The notes beneath the pieces are model-generated. The model made no database searches and was not told where the DNA came from. It saw nothing but the letters and a program-made list of their open reading frames with translations. 64,000 nucleotides of DNA, taken from positions 1,426,001 through 1,490,000 of the forward strand of contig NZ_CP025804.1 in assembly GCF_003352085.1 (NCBI RefSeq), in the 5' to 3' direction. The DNA is from Sulfitobacter sp. SK012 (GTDB lineage Bacteria > Pseudomonadota > Alphaproteobacteria > Rhodobacterales > Rhodobacteraceae). The position numbers were made by a program, and so were the translations under genes. Positions 1-9,175 of the stretch are shown piece after piece (within the stretch, counting starts at the first letter, position 1; each line of letters starts with the position of its first letter).

Positions 1-104
1 ACTGATTGAAGCGTAAAGTAAGGGCATGACACTAACCAAGATATGGTTAATGTCAGGTTTGGAGAGGTGTAGGTGGCTGACATCGGTACCTTTGGAGGAT
101 CAAG

Positions 105-3100
105 TTGCAGGACATTCAAAGTTGGCTCGCTGAACTCGGCTTGGAAAAATATGCTGCGGCATTTGCGGAGGCGGAGATTGATTTCGACATCTTACCAAGT
201 CTCGATAAGGAAGACCTTAAAGATCTAGGTTTGCCGATTGGCCCGCGCCGAAAAATCATGGATGCAATTCAAGTGCTTGGCGGTGCGTCAGTTCCGCCAC
301 CTCTCGCTGCGGCAGAACCCGAATTGCCTTCTGCCCCGCTCTCTGGTGCAATTGTCCCTTCCGACGCCGAACGTCGCCACCTGACGGTCATGTTCATCGA
401 CCTTGTTGGCTCGACAGAAATGGCAACGCGCTTGGACGCGGAAGATATGCGTACTGTCATCACCGGTTACCAGAACACGGTTGCCGGTGTGGTAAGCCGG
501 TACGAGGGGTTTGTGGCCAAGTTTATGGGCGACGGCGTGATGTGTTACTTTGGCTGGCCGCGTGCCGGTGAGGACGATGCGGAGCGCGCTGTGCGGGCGG
601 GGCTGGCGATCATCGACAGCGTCAAGTCAACAAAGGCACCGGACGGCACGGTCCTGGCAACCCGGATAGGGGTCGCTACGGGTGTTGTAATCGTTGGGGA
701 TCTGATTGGAAGCGGCGCAACTCAGGAAGCAGCCGTTGTTGGTGAGACGCCCAACCTGGCCGCGCGACTACAAGGCGTTGCAGGGCCGAACCAGCTTGTC
801 CTGCCCATTGAAACTCAGCGTCTGCTGGGCAGCACTTACAAGCTGATGTCAATTGGTGCACAGAAGCTGAAGGGCGTGGGTGAGGCTGTGGAAGCCTTCG
901 TCGTCGAGGGAGAAGCCTCCGTCGAAAGCCGCTTTGCGGCGCGCCAGTCTGGGACCCTGACGCCCATCGTCGGGCGCGACCGTGAGATCGAACTGATGTT
1001 GGAACGCTGGGCGCTTACCAAATCAGGCCAAGGCCAGATGGTCATCGTCAGCGGCGAGGCAGGCATTGGTAAGTCGCGTATCACCAGAGCGGTCGTCGAC
1101 GAAGTTGCGAAGGACGATCACACCCGCATCACCTATCAGTGCTCGCCCTATCACGCGGATTCAGCATTCTACCCAGTTATTCAACAATTGTCGTTTGCTG
1201 CAGGAATTGCACCATCAGATGGGCCGGATACCCGGCTGGACAAGCTGGAGGCGCTGCTCGGTCAGGACCCCGACATATTGAAGCTGATCGCGCCGATGAT
1301 GGGTCTGGAAGGAATCACTCGATACGGCGCGCTTGATCTGACACCTGCTCAGCAGCGGGCGCGCACAATGCAGGCGTTGACAGAATTGCTTGTTGAGCAG
1401 GCCAAGGACAAACCTCTGCTGCTGGTCTACGAAGACCTGCATTGGGTTGACCCCACATCTCTTGAACTATTGGATCTCTTGCTTGACGCAATTGCCGATC
1501 ACCAGATCATGATTTTGGCCACGGCACGTCCCAGCTTTGAGTACGGCTTTGGCGGGCACCCCATTGTGACGCGCTTTACCCTGAACCGGTTGGGCAAGGA
1601 TCAGATTGGGGACATCGTCGCCAAGTTGACCAGCAGCAAGGCGCTGCCAGACGAGATCATGGAGATTATCGCGCAGCGAACGGATGGCGTACCGCTTTTT
1701 GTCGAGGAACTCACCAAGACGATTTTGGAATCTGGTGCGCTAAAAGAGGATGGTGACCGTCTGGTTCTGAATGGACCGCTCAGTACTATCGCCATTCCGG
1801 CGACGCTGCATGACAGCCTGATGGCGCGTCTAGACCGATTGCAACCGATCAAGGAGGTGGCACAAACCGCCGCCTGCATCGGGCGGGAGTTCAGCCATGG
1901 CTTGCTTGCGCAGATCTCCCTTTTGCCCGAAGTGGAACTGACCACCGCGCTGGACGGTCTGATCGCGGCGGAGCTAATTTTCCGCCGGGGCGTGCCGCCC
2001 GAGGCGACGTATCTGTTCAAGCATGCGCTTGTCCGCGATGCGGCGTATGAGAGCCAGCTGAAGGAGAAGCGTCGCGCTATCCACGCGCGCATCCTGAAAG
2101 CACTTGAGATCGACCCCGATATTGGCCTTGAGGTGCGCGCCGTACATGCCGAAGCCGCCAACCTAACCGACCGCGCCATCGACCTGTGGGAAGCAGCAGG
2201 CAAAGCCGCCATCGCAAGACCGGCGTTCAAGGAAGGCATCTCCAACCTTCGTCGCGCAATCTCGCTGATCATGCCGCGACTGGAGACCGACGACACCACC
2301 ATTCTCACCCGGGCGCTTGGTTTTCAGGTCCAGCTCGGGCTCGCATCGATGGCTGGTAATGGCTTTGGCAGTGACCAGACCAAGGCGGCTTGGATTCGGG
2401 CGCTGGCTTTGGCAGACGAGGTGGGAGAAACGCCGCTACGTTTCTCGATCCTCTACGGTCTGATGACCACTCGCTACATTCGCGGCGATCACATGGAAGC
2501 AATTCGACACGGGCAGGCTTTGGTCGACTTGGCGGAAAACTCGATAGAGACGGCGCATCCCGTTGTGGCTAACCGATCCTTCGCCATCAGCCTGATGTTC
2601 GCGGGTCAAGTGGAGCAAGCACAACCCTATTTCGATCGCGCCTTGGACCTTTTCAACCTGGACCAGCATCAAGGCCTCGCACATCTATATGGAGTCGATC
2701 TGGGCATAGGAAGCCATGGGTACATATGCCTCAACCTCCTGATAAGGGGCAAAACTCAGCGTGCGGAGAGGATATTTAGAGACGGCGAACGATATGCGGC
2801 GGCTTGCAGCGATGTCGCGTCGGACTGCTATCTACAACTTATCGGCACGATTATGAATGTCGTTACCGGTGACAGAGCTAAAATGGAGCGGCATGCCAAA
2901 TGCATGTTTGATCTTTCGGAGCAGTATAAGCTCCCTTTCTTTGAAAGCCACGCAGCCCTTAGTCGCGCGATTTTGAGGTCTGAAAGTGGCGATTCAGCTG
3001 CCATTGCTAACTTTGATAGCATTGACGAAGCTACGGAGGCGACAAAAGCGTTGGCCTTTCTTCCGTCATGGAGAATTGAGTCGGGCATCCATGCCTTGGC

Positions 3101-3461
3101 GCTAGGGCTTCGCGCTCAAGCAGCACGACTGGCCACCAAGGCGCAGCAGATGATGGATGAAACCGGAGAGAATATGTGGCGGTCCAACCTTCACCGCTTG
3201 TACGCGTCTTTGGCACGCGATGAGGGAAATGGCGAAGCCGCGGAACGGCACCTCAACGACGCCCTTTCGGTCGCCCGCCAGCAAGGTGCCAAACTTTGGG
3301 AGCTGCGCGCAGCCATTGATCTTGCTCATATCATGCAGGATCAGGGTCGCATGGATGAGGCCATTGCTATTCTCACCCCCGTCCACGCAAGTATCGCTGA
3401 CGGAGACTGCCTCAAAGATCAGGCGACGGCCCGGAAGTTGCTCGAAGAGTTTGCGACGTAA
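105..3461 (+). CDS. SAM domain - class III nucleotidyl cyclase - AAA ATPase - TPR protein
   Basis: Predicted cytoplasmic signalling protein of 1118 residues that makes cAMP or cGMP. A SAM (sterile alpha motif) domain occupies residues 1-60 and a class III cyclase domain about 90-270. Both metal-binding aspartates are visible (D99 in FIDLVGST, D143 in MGDGVM), as are the transition-state N217 and R221 in NLAARL, so the cyclase should be active. An AAA/NACHT-like ATPase follows, with Walker A GEAGIGKS at 317-324 and a Walker B near LLLVYEDLHW. The C-terminal 500 residues look like TPR-type helical repeats. The start is a TTG with GGAGG six bases upstream (94-98). No signal peptide or membrane segment is seen. 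The architecture resembles bacterial CyaA-like cyclases with an MalT/LuxR-type ATPase-TPR sensor. It converges on a second cyclase 49 bp away. Confidence 0.92.
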   Translation: MQDIQSWLAELGLEKYAAAFAEAEIDFDILPSLDKEDLKDLGLPIGPRRKIMDAIQVLGGASVPPPLAAAEPELPSAPLSGAIVPSDAERRHLTVMFIDLVGSTEMATRLDAEDMRTVITGYQNTVAGVVSRYEGFVAKFMGDGVMCYFGWPRAGEDDAERAVRAGLAIIDSVKSTKAPDGTVLATRIGVATGVVIVGDLIGSGATQEAAVVGETPNLAARLQGVAGPNQLVLPIETQRLLGSTYKLMSIGAQKLKGVGEAVEAFVVEGEASVESRFAARQSGTLTPIVGRDREIELMLERWALTKSGQGQMVIVSGEAGIGKSRITRAVVDEVAKDDHTRITYQCSPYHADSAFYPVIQQLSFAAGIAPSDGPDTRLDKLEALLGQDPDILKLIAPMMGLEGITRYGALDLTPAQQRARTMQALTELLVEQAKDKPLLLVYEDLHWVDPTSLELLDLLLDAIADHQIMILATARPSFEYGFGGHPIVTRFTLNRLGKDQIGDIVAKLTSSKALPDEIMEIIAQRTDGVPLFVEELTKTILESGALKEDGDRLVLNGPLSTIAIPATLHDSLMARLDRLQPIKEVAQTAACIGREFSHGLLAQISLLPEVELTTALDGLIAAELIFRRGVPPEATYLFKHALVRDAAYESQLKEKRRAIHARILKALEIDPDIGLEVRAVHAEAANLTDRAIDLWEAAGKAAIARPAFKEGISNLRRAISLIMPRLETDDTTILTRALGFQVQLGLASMAGNGFGSDQTKAAWIRALALADEVGETPLRFSILYGLMTTRYIRGDHMEAIRHGQALVDLAENSIETAHPVVANRSFAISLMFAGQVEQAQPYFDRALDLFNLDQHQGLAHLYGVDLGIGSHGYICLNLLIRGKTQRAERIFRDGERYAAACSDVASDCYLQLIGTIMNVVTGDRAKMERHAKCMFDLSEQYKLPFFESHAALSRAILRSESGDSAAIANFDSIDEATEATKALAFLPSWRIESGIHALALGLRAQAARLATKAQQMMDETGENMWRSNLHRLYASLARDEGNGEAAERHLNDALSVARQQGAKLWELRAAIDLAHIMQDQGRMDEAIAILTPVHASIADGDCLKDQATARKLLEEFAT

Positions 3462-3510
3462 CCCTGCCGTCTGCGGAATAAAACGGTACCTCGTCCGAGA
3501 CTGGTCGTAA

Positions 3511-4830
3511 CTATTGGACTCGTAGAAGTTCTGTCTCTTCTGATAGTCCTTTCAACTGATGCGCCCCAAAGGTTTCAAAGTCAATTTCCTGATCTGCCGT
3601 AAGGTCAGCGAGCAAACGTGTGATGAGAATTTCACCGGTTTTCGCGTGATCCATGACACGCGCGGCAGTGTGAATGACCATGCCGGCCACGTCGTCGCCA
3701 CGGATCTTGATTTCACCTGCGTGCAGTCCAGCTCGGATCGGAATGCCTGCCTGTCCCAGCAAGTTGACCAGTGCAGCCGCGCAACTAATCGCTCGCGACG
3801 GTTTGTCGAAGAGGGCAAGGCTACCGTCACCGGTGCTCTTGACAAGCCGCCCTTTGAACTCGGACACAACCTTCATTACCAGCGCGTCATGCCGATCCAG
3901 AGTCTTGCTCCAGTCTTGATCTCCAAACCGACTAAGCATTTCCGTTGACCCAACAATATCGGTGAACAGCACCGTAGATAGGCGTCTATCCGGTGCAGTA
4001 TCCGTTGATGCTCGTGACTGCGCGAACTGGGAGATTGCCCGGACTTCGGCCTGAGTATCGCCCAAAAAGATCACATGGTTTCGACCGGACAACTCCAGAT
4101 AAGTGGCATTAGGTATGTGATCCGCCAAATAACGACCATTGCGATAATTAATTGCGCGATCTTTTCTACGTTGCAGAATTAGCGTCGGCACACAGATCAG
4201 CGGCAACACCTGCCGAACATCCATTTTAGCGGTCAGTTCATAAGTTTGCCGGACAACATTTGGTGTGCAGGCCTGCCGTTGAAAACGGATAAACGCATTT
4301 TCTGCCTCGGCGTTGCCAACCAAATCGGGCGCAAAAATAGCGACCGATTCATGGGTGCCCCATGTCTTGGGAAAATGCTCTACTAATGCTTCTCTCAGTG
4401 GCATGTACGGATAATCCTCTGACCCGCAAAATTTTGCCATTGAGGCAAACAGCACCAGGTTGTCTACTTTTTCCGGATAAGTTGCTGCGAATAAAATACA
4501 CATTGGGCCACCTTCGGACGTGCCAAACAGAGTGGCGCTATGGGAACCCGATGCCGCCATCACTGCACCCACATCCTCCATGCGTTCCTCAAAGGTCGGC
4601 GCTCCCTGGATTGGGTCCGACACGCCCTGTCCACGCTTATCAAACACAATGACGCGAAAATGTTCTGCCAAACTGCGTAGGAATCTAGCCTGTGCAGGAT
4701 CGTCCCATGCCATTTCAATGTTTGAAATCGTCCCAGGCACATAGACCAAATCATGTTTACCCTGGCCAAAGACCTGGTACGCAATGCCTATGCCGTCACA
4801 ATCCGCATATTGTGTTCTCGGGACATCCAT
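3511..4830 (-). CDS. Alpha/beta hydrolase - class III nucleotidyl cyclase fusion
   Basis: 439 residues. The first 270 form an alpha/beta hydrolase with nucleophile S105 in GTSEGG, probable acid D224 in RRKDR and H252 in GRNH. Residues about 282-435 form a class III cyclase domain with metal aspartates D291 (FTDIVGST) and D335 (STGDGS) and R391. The usual transition-state asparagine position is a histidine (H387 in VIHTAARV). From memory, this substitution is common among hydrolase-linked cyclases, so it does not by itself imply inactivity. The hydrolase part may be a ligand-sensing or small-molecule-cleaving module controlling cyclic nucleotide output; that is inference. It is transcribed convergently with the preceding cyclase, and no strong hairpin is seen in the 49-bp gap. 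Confidence 0.9.
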   Translation of the reverse strand: MDVPRTQYADCDGIGIAYQVFGQGKHDLVYVPGTISNIEMAWDDPAQARFLRSLAEHFRVIVFDKRGQGVSDPIQGAPTFEERMEDVGAVMAASGSHSATLFGTSEGGPMCILFAATYPEKVDNLVLFASMAKFCGSEDYPYMPLREALVEHFPKTWGTHESVAIFAPDLVGNAEAENAFIRFQRQACTPNVVRQTYELTAKMDVRQVLPLICVPTLILQRRKDRAINYRNGRYLADHIPNATYLELSGRNHVIFLGDTQAEVRAISQFAQSRASTDTAPDRRLSTVLFTDIVGSTEMLSRFGDQDWSKTLDRHDALVMKVVSEFKGRLVKSTGDGSLALFDKPSRAISCAAALVNLLGQAGIPIRAGLHAGEIKIRGDDVAGMVIHTAARVMDHAKTGEILITRLLADLTADQEIDFETFGAHQLKGLSEETELLRVQ

Positions 4831-5348
4831 GACGGCATACTACTTTCAGATGAACTGCAACTTTTGCTCAATAGGTATTGCATCGCCTCTCGTTAGTCTA
4901 CTGCGGCGGTGCTCCGATAAGCGAACTGCCGGACGCGGTCATTGGGACGACAGCAGCGAACGCTCACTAAGCCTGCTGACCGACGCTTCGCCCAACAAAA
5001 TGCTGCACGATGCACGAATGGCAGCAATGCGAAAGCCGCGCCGCAGCGTTGGGTGGCGACGTCAATGGCCGGTTAGGGCCGTGAGTGTCTCCAGTCGTTG
5101 CCCTGCTTCGGGGGGCCGCGATCATGCGGGCACTAAGGGGCGTCGTAGGTTTGGTGCTGAATATTCATCGGAATGCCCTCTGTTAGCCGAGGCAAAATCA
5201 CCTCGACCAACAGCACACACCCGACATCAAAACCCCCGCGACAAATACCTCTTCAGCGTAACACTCGCCACAAGCGCGAAGCGATTTAGTGCATGAGCCC
5301 AAAGCGACCGCGCTACATATGTAAGAACGGCTGCTTTTTCACCCGAAG
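4831..5348. other. Gene-free gap with dispersed repeat
   Basis: No convincing coding sequence in 518 bp. Reading frames are open by chance but lack ribosome binding sites and recognisable domains. The gap carries one copy of a 34-bp dispersed repeat (5015-5048) and other GC-rich degenerate sequence of the kind seen in several gaps of this window. Confidence 0.6.
5015..5048 (+). repeat. 34-bp dispersed repeat, copy 1
   Basis: Begins CGAATGGCAGCAATGCGAAA and ends GCCGCAGCG. It matches copy 2 at 5899-5932 over its first 25 bases exactly, and copy 3, inverted, at 8970-9003 with few differences. All copies lie between genes. Confidence 0.75.
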
Positions 5349-5786
5349 CTAAGACAGCGCAGCGTTCAAAATTATGGCACCAATAGCCAAGCAAATCGGG
5401 GAATAGTATCTTCGATCTAGTCGCCGGAATGGTTGCTCTGGAGTTACCCGGGACCAGAAAGTGGTAAAGCCAACAACACCTCGACCAACAAAAACGAGAC
5501 CCGCTCCCAGCAGGGGTATTGCGGTGGCTTGGTTTGATTTTGGCTGAAGTATTTCAAACAATAGCAAAAGGGCTACGCAGCAAAGGGCGACAGCAACAAA
5601 GAGGCATTGAGCAGGAGGCGGCATTCTATCGACATTAGGGAAGCCAGCTACCGCGCGAACAAGTCGCTTTTCATCAGTTATCGGCCACCATAGCCGTCCT
5701 GCCCATGCGAAATGTAACCCAGAAATCACCAAGACGGCCACAAGTGCAACTACGGTCAAAGTGAGCATCATGATTTCCATTTTCAA
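5349..5786 (-). CDS. Small membrane protein, DUF3995-like
   Basis: 145 residues with four hydrophobic segments (about 5-30, 60-82, 90-108, 127-143). An N-terminal SGLHFAWA-type motif is followed by a Trp-rich patch. This arrangement, length and topology fit DUF3995 family inner-membrane proteins, whose function is unknown. The gene stands alone, flanked on both sides by long non-coding gaps. The start ATG at 5786 has no strong Shine-Dalgarno; an internal ATG a few codons later is also possible. Confidence 0.7.
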   Translation of the reverse strand: MKMEIMMLTLTVVALVAVLVISGLHFAWAGRLWWPITDEKRLVRAVAGFPNVDRMPPPAQCLFVAVALCCVALLLLFEILQPKSNQATAIPLLGAGLVFVGRGVVGFTTFWSRVTPEQPFRRLDRRYYSPICLAIGAIILNAALS

Positions 5787-7215
5787 ATCCCAAAATCTTG
5801 GTGCACCTTAAGGAGATCAGCCTTTGGCACAACCGTAACAGACTACCGCTTAGTCCCACCGTGCCGTCATCCGACCAAGTAGACTGCTACGGGACGCTCG
5901 AATGGCAGCAATGCGAAAGCCGCACCTCAGCAAAGGAACGAACGGTGGAGGGCCGCTCTGGGCCGTTTACGCCGGTCATGGGACAGACGATCTAGCCCCA
6001 TTGCTGCACCATGCACATTTGTCGCTATGTGCGGCGGGCTCAACTGATCGACGCAATACATGCATTGAAGCGTTCTGCTGAGCTTCATAAATCAGCGTCA
6101 TTCGAGGTCATTCATTGAACTGCCTTGCGACAGCACTCAGCTTGCTTGTCTATGTGTCGACAAGTTAGTGCCCTTTGAGAAGTACTCGGGCATTAGGCAG
6201 GTGGTATTTTTGTTTTTGCGACGTTGTTACGGTAAGTGTTGGCCCTACAGAAAGACCTCTATGTCGGGCCCAATGGAAAGGCCTTGTGGCCAGCCATCTT
6301 CGAACTGCGATCTCACGTCAGCGAGCGGTCAGTTCATTGGGCAACCTGCGTGAAACGCTGCGATGGCTGGGCCTGACGTTGCCAACCTTGTCAGACGAAA
6401 AGAAATTTAGCATCTTGGGTGTCCGATTATAGTTTTGGGTCCTTCCCTGAGCTTTACCGCACGCGGGTAATTCGCACCGCATGATGTCAGTTTGTTTCAA
6501 GGATAGCTTGGGTTGAGATTTGGGTTGTTGTTATTCATTCGGCTCTGGCCACCCAAACTGCCCTTGGGTCTCGGCGAGAGGCTTCGATCGGCAGATCCCA
6601 GAAATCCAAGTTCGCGTCGCAGTCCCTCGTGTGCTAAGGGCGGTAATGATTATTCTGTTCCAACTCTGCCTTCGGCTATCAGGAGGTTCTACTGGGGGCT
6701 ATTGGAATATCGCATGTGGTTTTGTAAGTGAGCTGAAGAATGCGTAACGCCGAAAAAACTGATCCGTTCATGCCTGAAGGTTCATGCGGGAGAAGGCTAC
6801 GTGTAAAGCGTCAAAAGTTTTCCGAGCGTCTCACAATCTTTCCAATCTGACCAATAAAAAGCCTCAGTTGATTCCTAATCTATAGCTGTATCGCCTGACA
6901 CTGATTGGCGAACCTAGATTTTGGGACACCTGAACATTGAATGTAATATTCGCTACACCTCTCATTTTTTTACTGTCCTGCGGGCCAAGCTTGTCCGGGA
7001 CCATGGCCGAAAATCTTTTTGGGCCCCAAACAAACCAAGTAGAACACAGCGGAGGATGTCGGAAAAGTTCCCCTCCGGGTCAGTGTTGCCATGCTGGCAG
7101 TAAGCCTTTGCATTGCCACTAGCGCCGAAAGCCCCGAACGATCCCAATCAAAGCTGTTTTGCCTCTGAGAAGTCCAGCCCAGCAAGGCCCTAACAGAGAA
7201 TGAAAGGAGCGTTAA
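5787..7215. other. 1.4-kb region without recognisable genes
   Basis: Several frames of 60-85 codons are open on both strands, but none has a good start signal, codon character or recognisable domain. The region holds repeat copy 2 (5899-5932) and otherwise unremarkable sequence. It may be the eroded remains of lost genes; no fragment could be identified by eye. Confidence 0.5.
5899..5932 (+). repeat. 34-bp dispersed repeat, copy 2
   Basis: Identical to copy 1 for the first 25 bases (CGAATGGCAGCAATGCGAAA and onward), then diverging in the last nine. It is followed by a degenerate stretch rich in GGCCG-type words, also seen in other gaps. Confidence 0.75.
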
Positions 7216-8070
7216 GTGAAACGCATCTTAAACAAACTTGTCCCTCTTCTCGTCGTTGGAACACTTTCCGCGTGCGGGACAACCTTTCAGCTTCCCGAGC
7301 TCGGGAAGGCCCAGTCACAGCAAGCAAATCAGATGTTTGCGGCCGCACAACAAAGGGCCCCAAGACAAATGCTTTCGCCTGGTGCTGCCGAACAGCGGTT
7401 TCGGCGAGTCGCCAGTCGGATTTCTGCAGTAGGTACGCAGTACTGCAAAACGTTGACGGCGGAACGCCAGAACTTCAATTGCAGCGTAGACATAGCGGTC
7501 GATCGAGAAATGAGAGAGCGAAATGCTTACTTCACCTACCAAGGCAAAAAGCCAATTATAAGAATATCGCAGCCTATGCTTCAGGACTCGGCAAATGACG
7601 ATGAAGTAGCATTTATTCTTAGTCATGAATTTGGGCACCTCATTGGACGCCACATCGAAAAACAACAGCAACAAGCTCTGGCCGGTGCAATTATTCTGGG
7701 GGCCATGACGGCTGCTGCCAACGAATATTCAGCTTCAAATGGCGGCTACTATGATTCCAATGCGGTCAGTCAAAGCATGGAAACTGGGGCTGCTCTTGGC
7801 TCTCGGGCTTATTCTCAGAGCTACGAGTTGGAAAGTGACACCCTAGGTACACGCATTGCAGCAGCTGCAGGCTACGACCCAGTAAAAGGAGCTATGTTCT
7901 TCGCACGACCAGAAGCTGCAAAAACCACGGCGGGTAATCTGTCCTTCTGGGGGACGCACCCCCCTGATGAGAAGCGATTGGCAACAGTGATCGCAACCGC
8001 CGAAGAAGTGAATGCGCGGATTGGGCTGCGCAAGGCGGCGAAAACAGGTCATTTAAAAGCTGTGGATTGA
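7216..8070 (+). CDS. M48 family zinc metallopeptidase, lipoprotein
   Basis: 284 residues, probably anchored to the periplasmic face of a membrane. A signal peptide ends in the lipobox LSAC with C20 as the lipidated cysteine. The zinc motif is HEFGH (H137, E138, H141), and a third ligand glutamate lies in the downstream YELESD motif (E204), as in M48/Oma1/BepA-like peptidases. Length is normal for small M48 proteins. The start is GTG at 7216 with AAGGAG at 7204-7209. M48 lipoproteins typically act in envelope protein quality control; the substrate cannot be read from the sequence. The downstream neighbour is another secreted protein on the same strand. Confidence 0.9.
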   Translation: MKRILNKLVPLLVVGTLSACGTTFQLPELGKAQSQQANQMFAAAQQRAPRQMLSPGAAEQRFRRVASRISAVGTQYCKTLTAERQNFNCSVDIAVDREMRERNAYFTYQGKKPIIRISQPMLQDSANDDEVAFILSHEFGHLIGRHIEKQQQQALAGAIILGAMTAAANEYSASNGGYYDSNAVSQSMETGAALGSRAYSQSYELESDTLGTRIAAAAGYDPVKGAMFFARPEAAKTTAGNLSFWGTHPPDEKRLATVIATAEEVNARIGLRKAAKTGHLKAVD

Positions 8071-8174
8071 AGTGTGGTCGAAATTGACGTGACAAGCGAG
8101 TAGACCGCAGACGCTCAATTTCGTGCCCGTTCCTTCATGGTGTCAAATTGTCAGAAATGTGGATGAATATTCAA

Positions 8175-8597
8175 ATGAAACTTGTAATTTTTGGGGCAGT
8201 AGCAGCATGCGTCTGCCTCACTTCTTTTGCCCATGCCGCTCAGACAGTATTGGGCAAAGTGACTAAGGTTCGCGACGCCGACACCGTAGTTGTTAAAGGC
8301 ATCGCGATCCGTCTCAATGGTATCGATGCGCCGGAGAACGGAACCAGAGCCGGTAAAGAGGCCACGGCAGCGATGAAACGGTTTGTGCGTGGCAAAACCC
8401 TGAACTGCAAACTGAACGGCGAGCGGACCTATGACCGTTGGGTGGGTGTTTGCTTCACAGAAGAAGGCCAAGACATTGGCGCAGTGATGATTGCGAACGG
8501 ACATGCGCTCGACTGTCGCCGTTATTCTGGTGGACGATATCGGGAGCTTGAGCCCCCCGGTGCTAGGTCACGATTGCCTCAAGCGAGTTATTGCTAG
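8175..8597 (+). CDS. Secreted thermonuclease-like (SNase domain) protein
   Basis: About 140 residues starting from the ATG at 8175. The first 21 residues are a clear signal peptide ending in AHA. The mature part is a staphylococcal-nuclease-like domain: VRDADTVVV, RLNGIDAPE and a DRWVG stretch match the conserved core. The C terminus RYSGGRYRELEP is also characteristic of this family, so the gene looks complete. In-frame earlier starts (TTG 8148, ATG 8157, ATG 8163) exist and no start has a strong ribosome binding site. The probable role is periplasmic or extracellular phosphodiester hydrolysis. It is 77 bp or more downstream of the M48 gene and could share its transcript. Confidence 0.85.
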   Translation: MKLVIFGAVAACVCLTSFAHAAQTVLGKVTKVRDADTVVVKGIAIRLNGIDAPENGTRAGKEATAAMKRFVRGKTLNCKLNGERTYDRWVGVCFTEEGQDIGAVMIANGHALDCRRYSGGRYRELEPPGARSRLPQASYC

Positions 8598-8626
8598 CAA
8601 CCCCGCCGCAAAGCTTCGGAAGCCAA

Positions 8627-8863
8627 CTATGTCGCATGGTAAGCCTGATTGCGGGTATCTACCGTCCCAACAGCAGTTGCCGGTCTTAGAGTGGCCGGAG
8701 AGATATCGGAGAAACCCATACTGTCGATCTTGCCTTCAGCTTTGAATGCAAGCAGCGTTTGCATCAGATTCTCGACCGGGACATCTTGATCGGGCTGGTG
8801 CGGATAAAAAAGATCGACGTGTTCGAGCCTCAGCCAGGATTGCGAACTTTCGGGTTCACTGGG
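8627..8863 (-). pseudogene. Aldo/keto reductase remnant
   Basis: Reading the minus strand from 8863 to a stop at 8627-8629 gives about 78 codons. They include RLEHVDLFYPHQPDQDVPVE and KAEGKIDSMGFSDISPATL, which match the middle of aldo/keto reductases: the 'DYIDLYQ..H..D..VPIEE' strand and helix, then 'VREGKVRYIGLSE'. An in-frame stop lies immediately upstream, so there is no N-terminal catalytic Asp-Tyr-Lys-His part. The frame also stops after AYHAT, after which similarity seems to continue briefly (LASEALRR). It is a decayed fragment, not a functional gene. Confidence 0.7.
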
Positions 8864-8969
8864 CTAGTATCGCCGAGTTCCTATCGGTTTCACGCCTTTC
8901 ATGTCCAAATGTGCAAAGTGCGGCATTTGCCCCAGACGGCCCAAACCAAACTCTCAAAGATCCCTCAAT

Positions 8970-9003
8970 CGCTGCGCCGCAGCTTTCGCATTGCTGCAAT
9001 TCG
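8970..9003 (-). repeat. 34-bp dispersed repeat, copy 3 (inverted)
   Basis: The reverse complement begins CGAATTGCAGCAATGCGAAA and ends GCGCAGCG, differing from copy 1 at a few positions only. Confidence 0.7.
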
Positions 9004-9175
9004 TAGCTAGCGCAGCATTGATCCAGTTAACGGTCGGTCAGTGGACAAACCAATCGCTCACAAAAGCAAAGTCCCTTATTGATCTGGATCAAAGTCTGCG
9101 CGGTTGCATCGGATATCGATTTGGAACTCAAGAGTCTGTTCGATCCTACAAAGGACATTGAGGCTTGAGGTTGTG

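Larger units (their letters stand above)
8598..9175. other. Gap with gene debris and an inverted repeat copy
   Basis: 578 bp without an intact gene. It holds the remains of an aldo/keto reductase on the minus strand (8627-8863) and the third, inverted, copy of the 34-bp repeat (8970-9003). Confidence 0.6.

Noticed and set aside
1601..2308. A 235-codon minus-strand frame within the cyclase gene
   Set aside because: A mirror of a GC-rich coding sequence with Arg/Ser/Ala bias; the plus strand is a clear homologue with intact motifs.
4784..5296. A 170-codon open frame on the plus strand starting inside the hydrolase-cyclase gene
   Set aside because: It begins within a real gene on the opposite strand, has no RBS, codes for a composition-biased Arg/Ser/Cys-rich chain without domains, and runs through the dispersed repeat.
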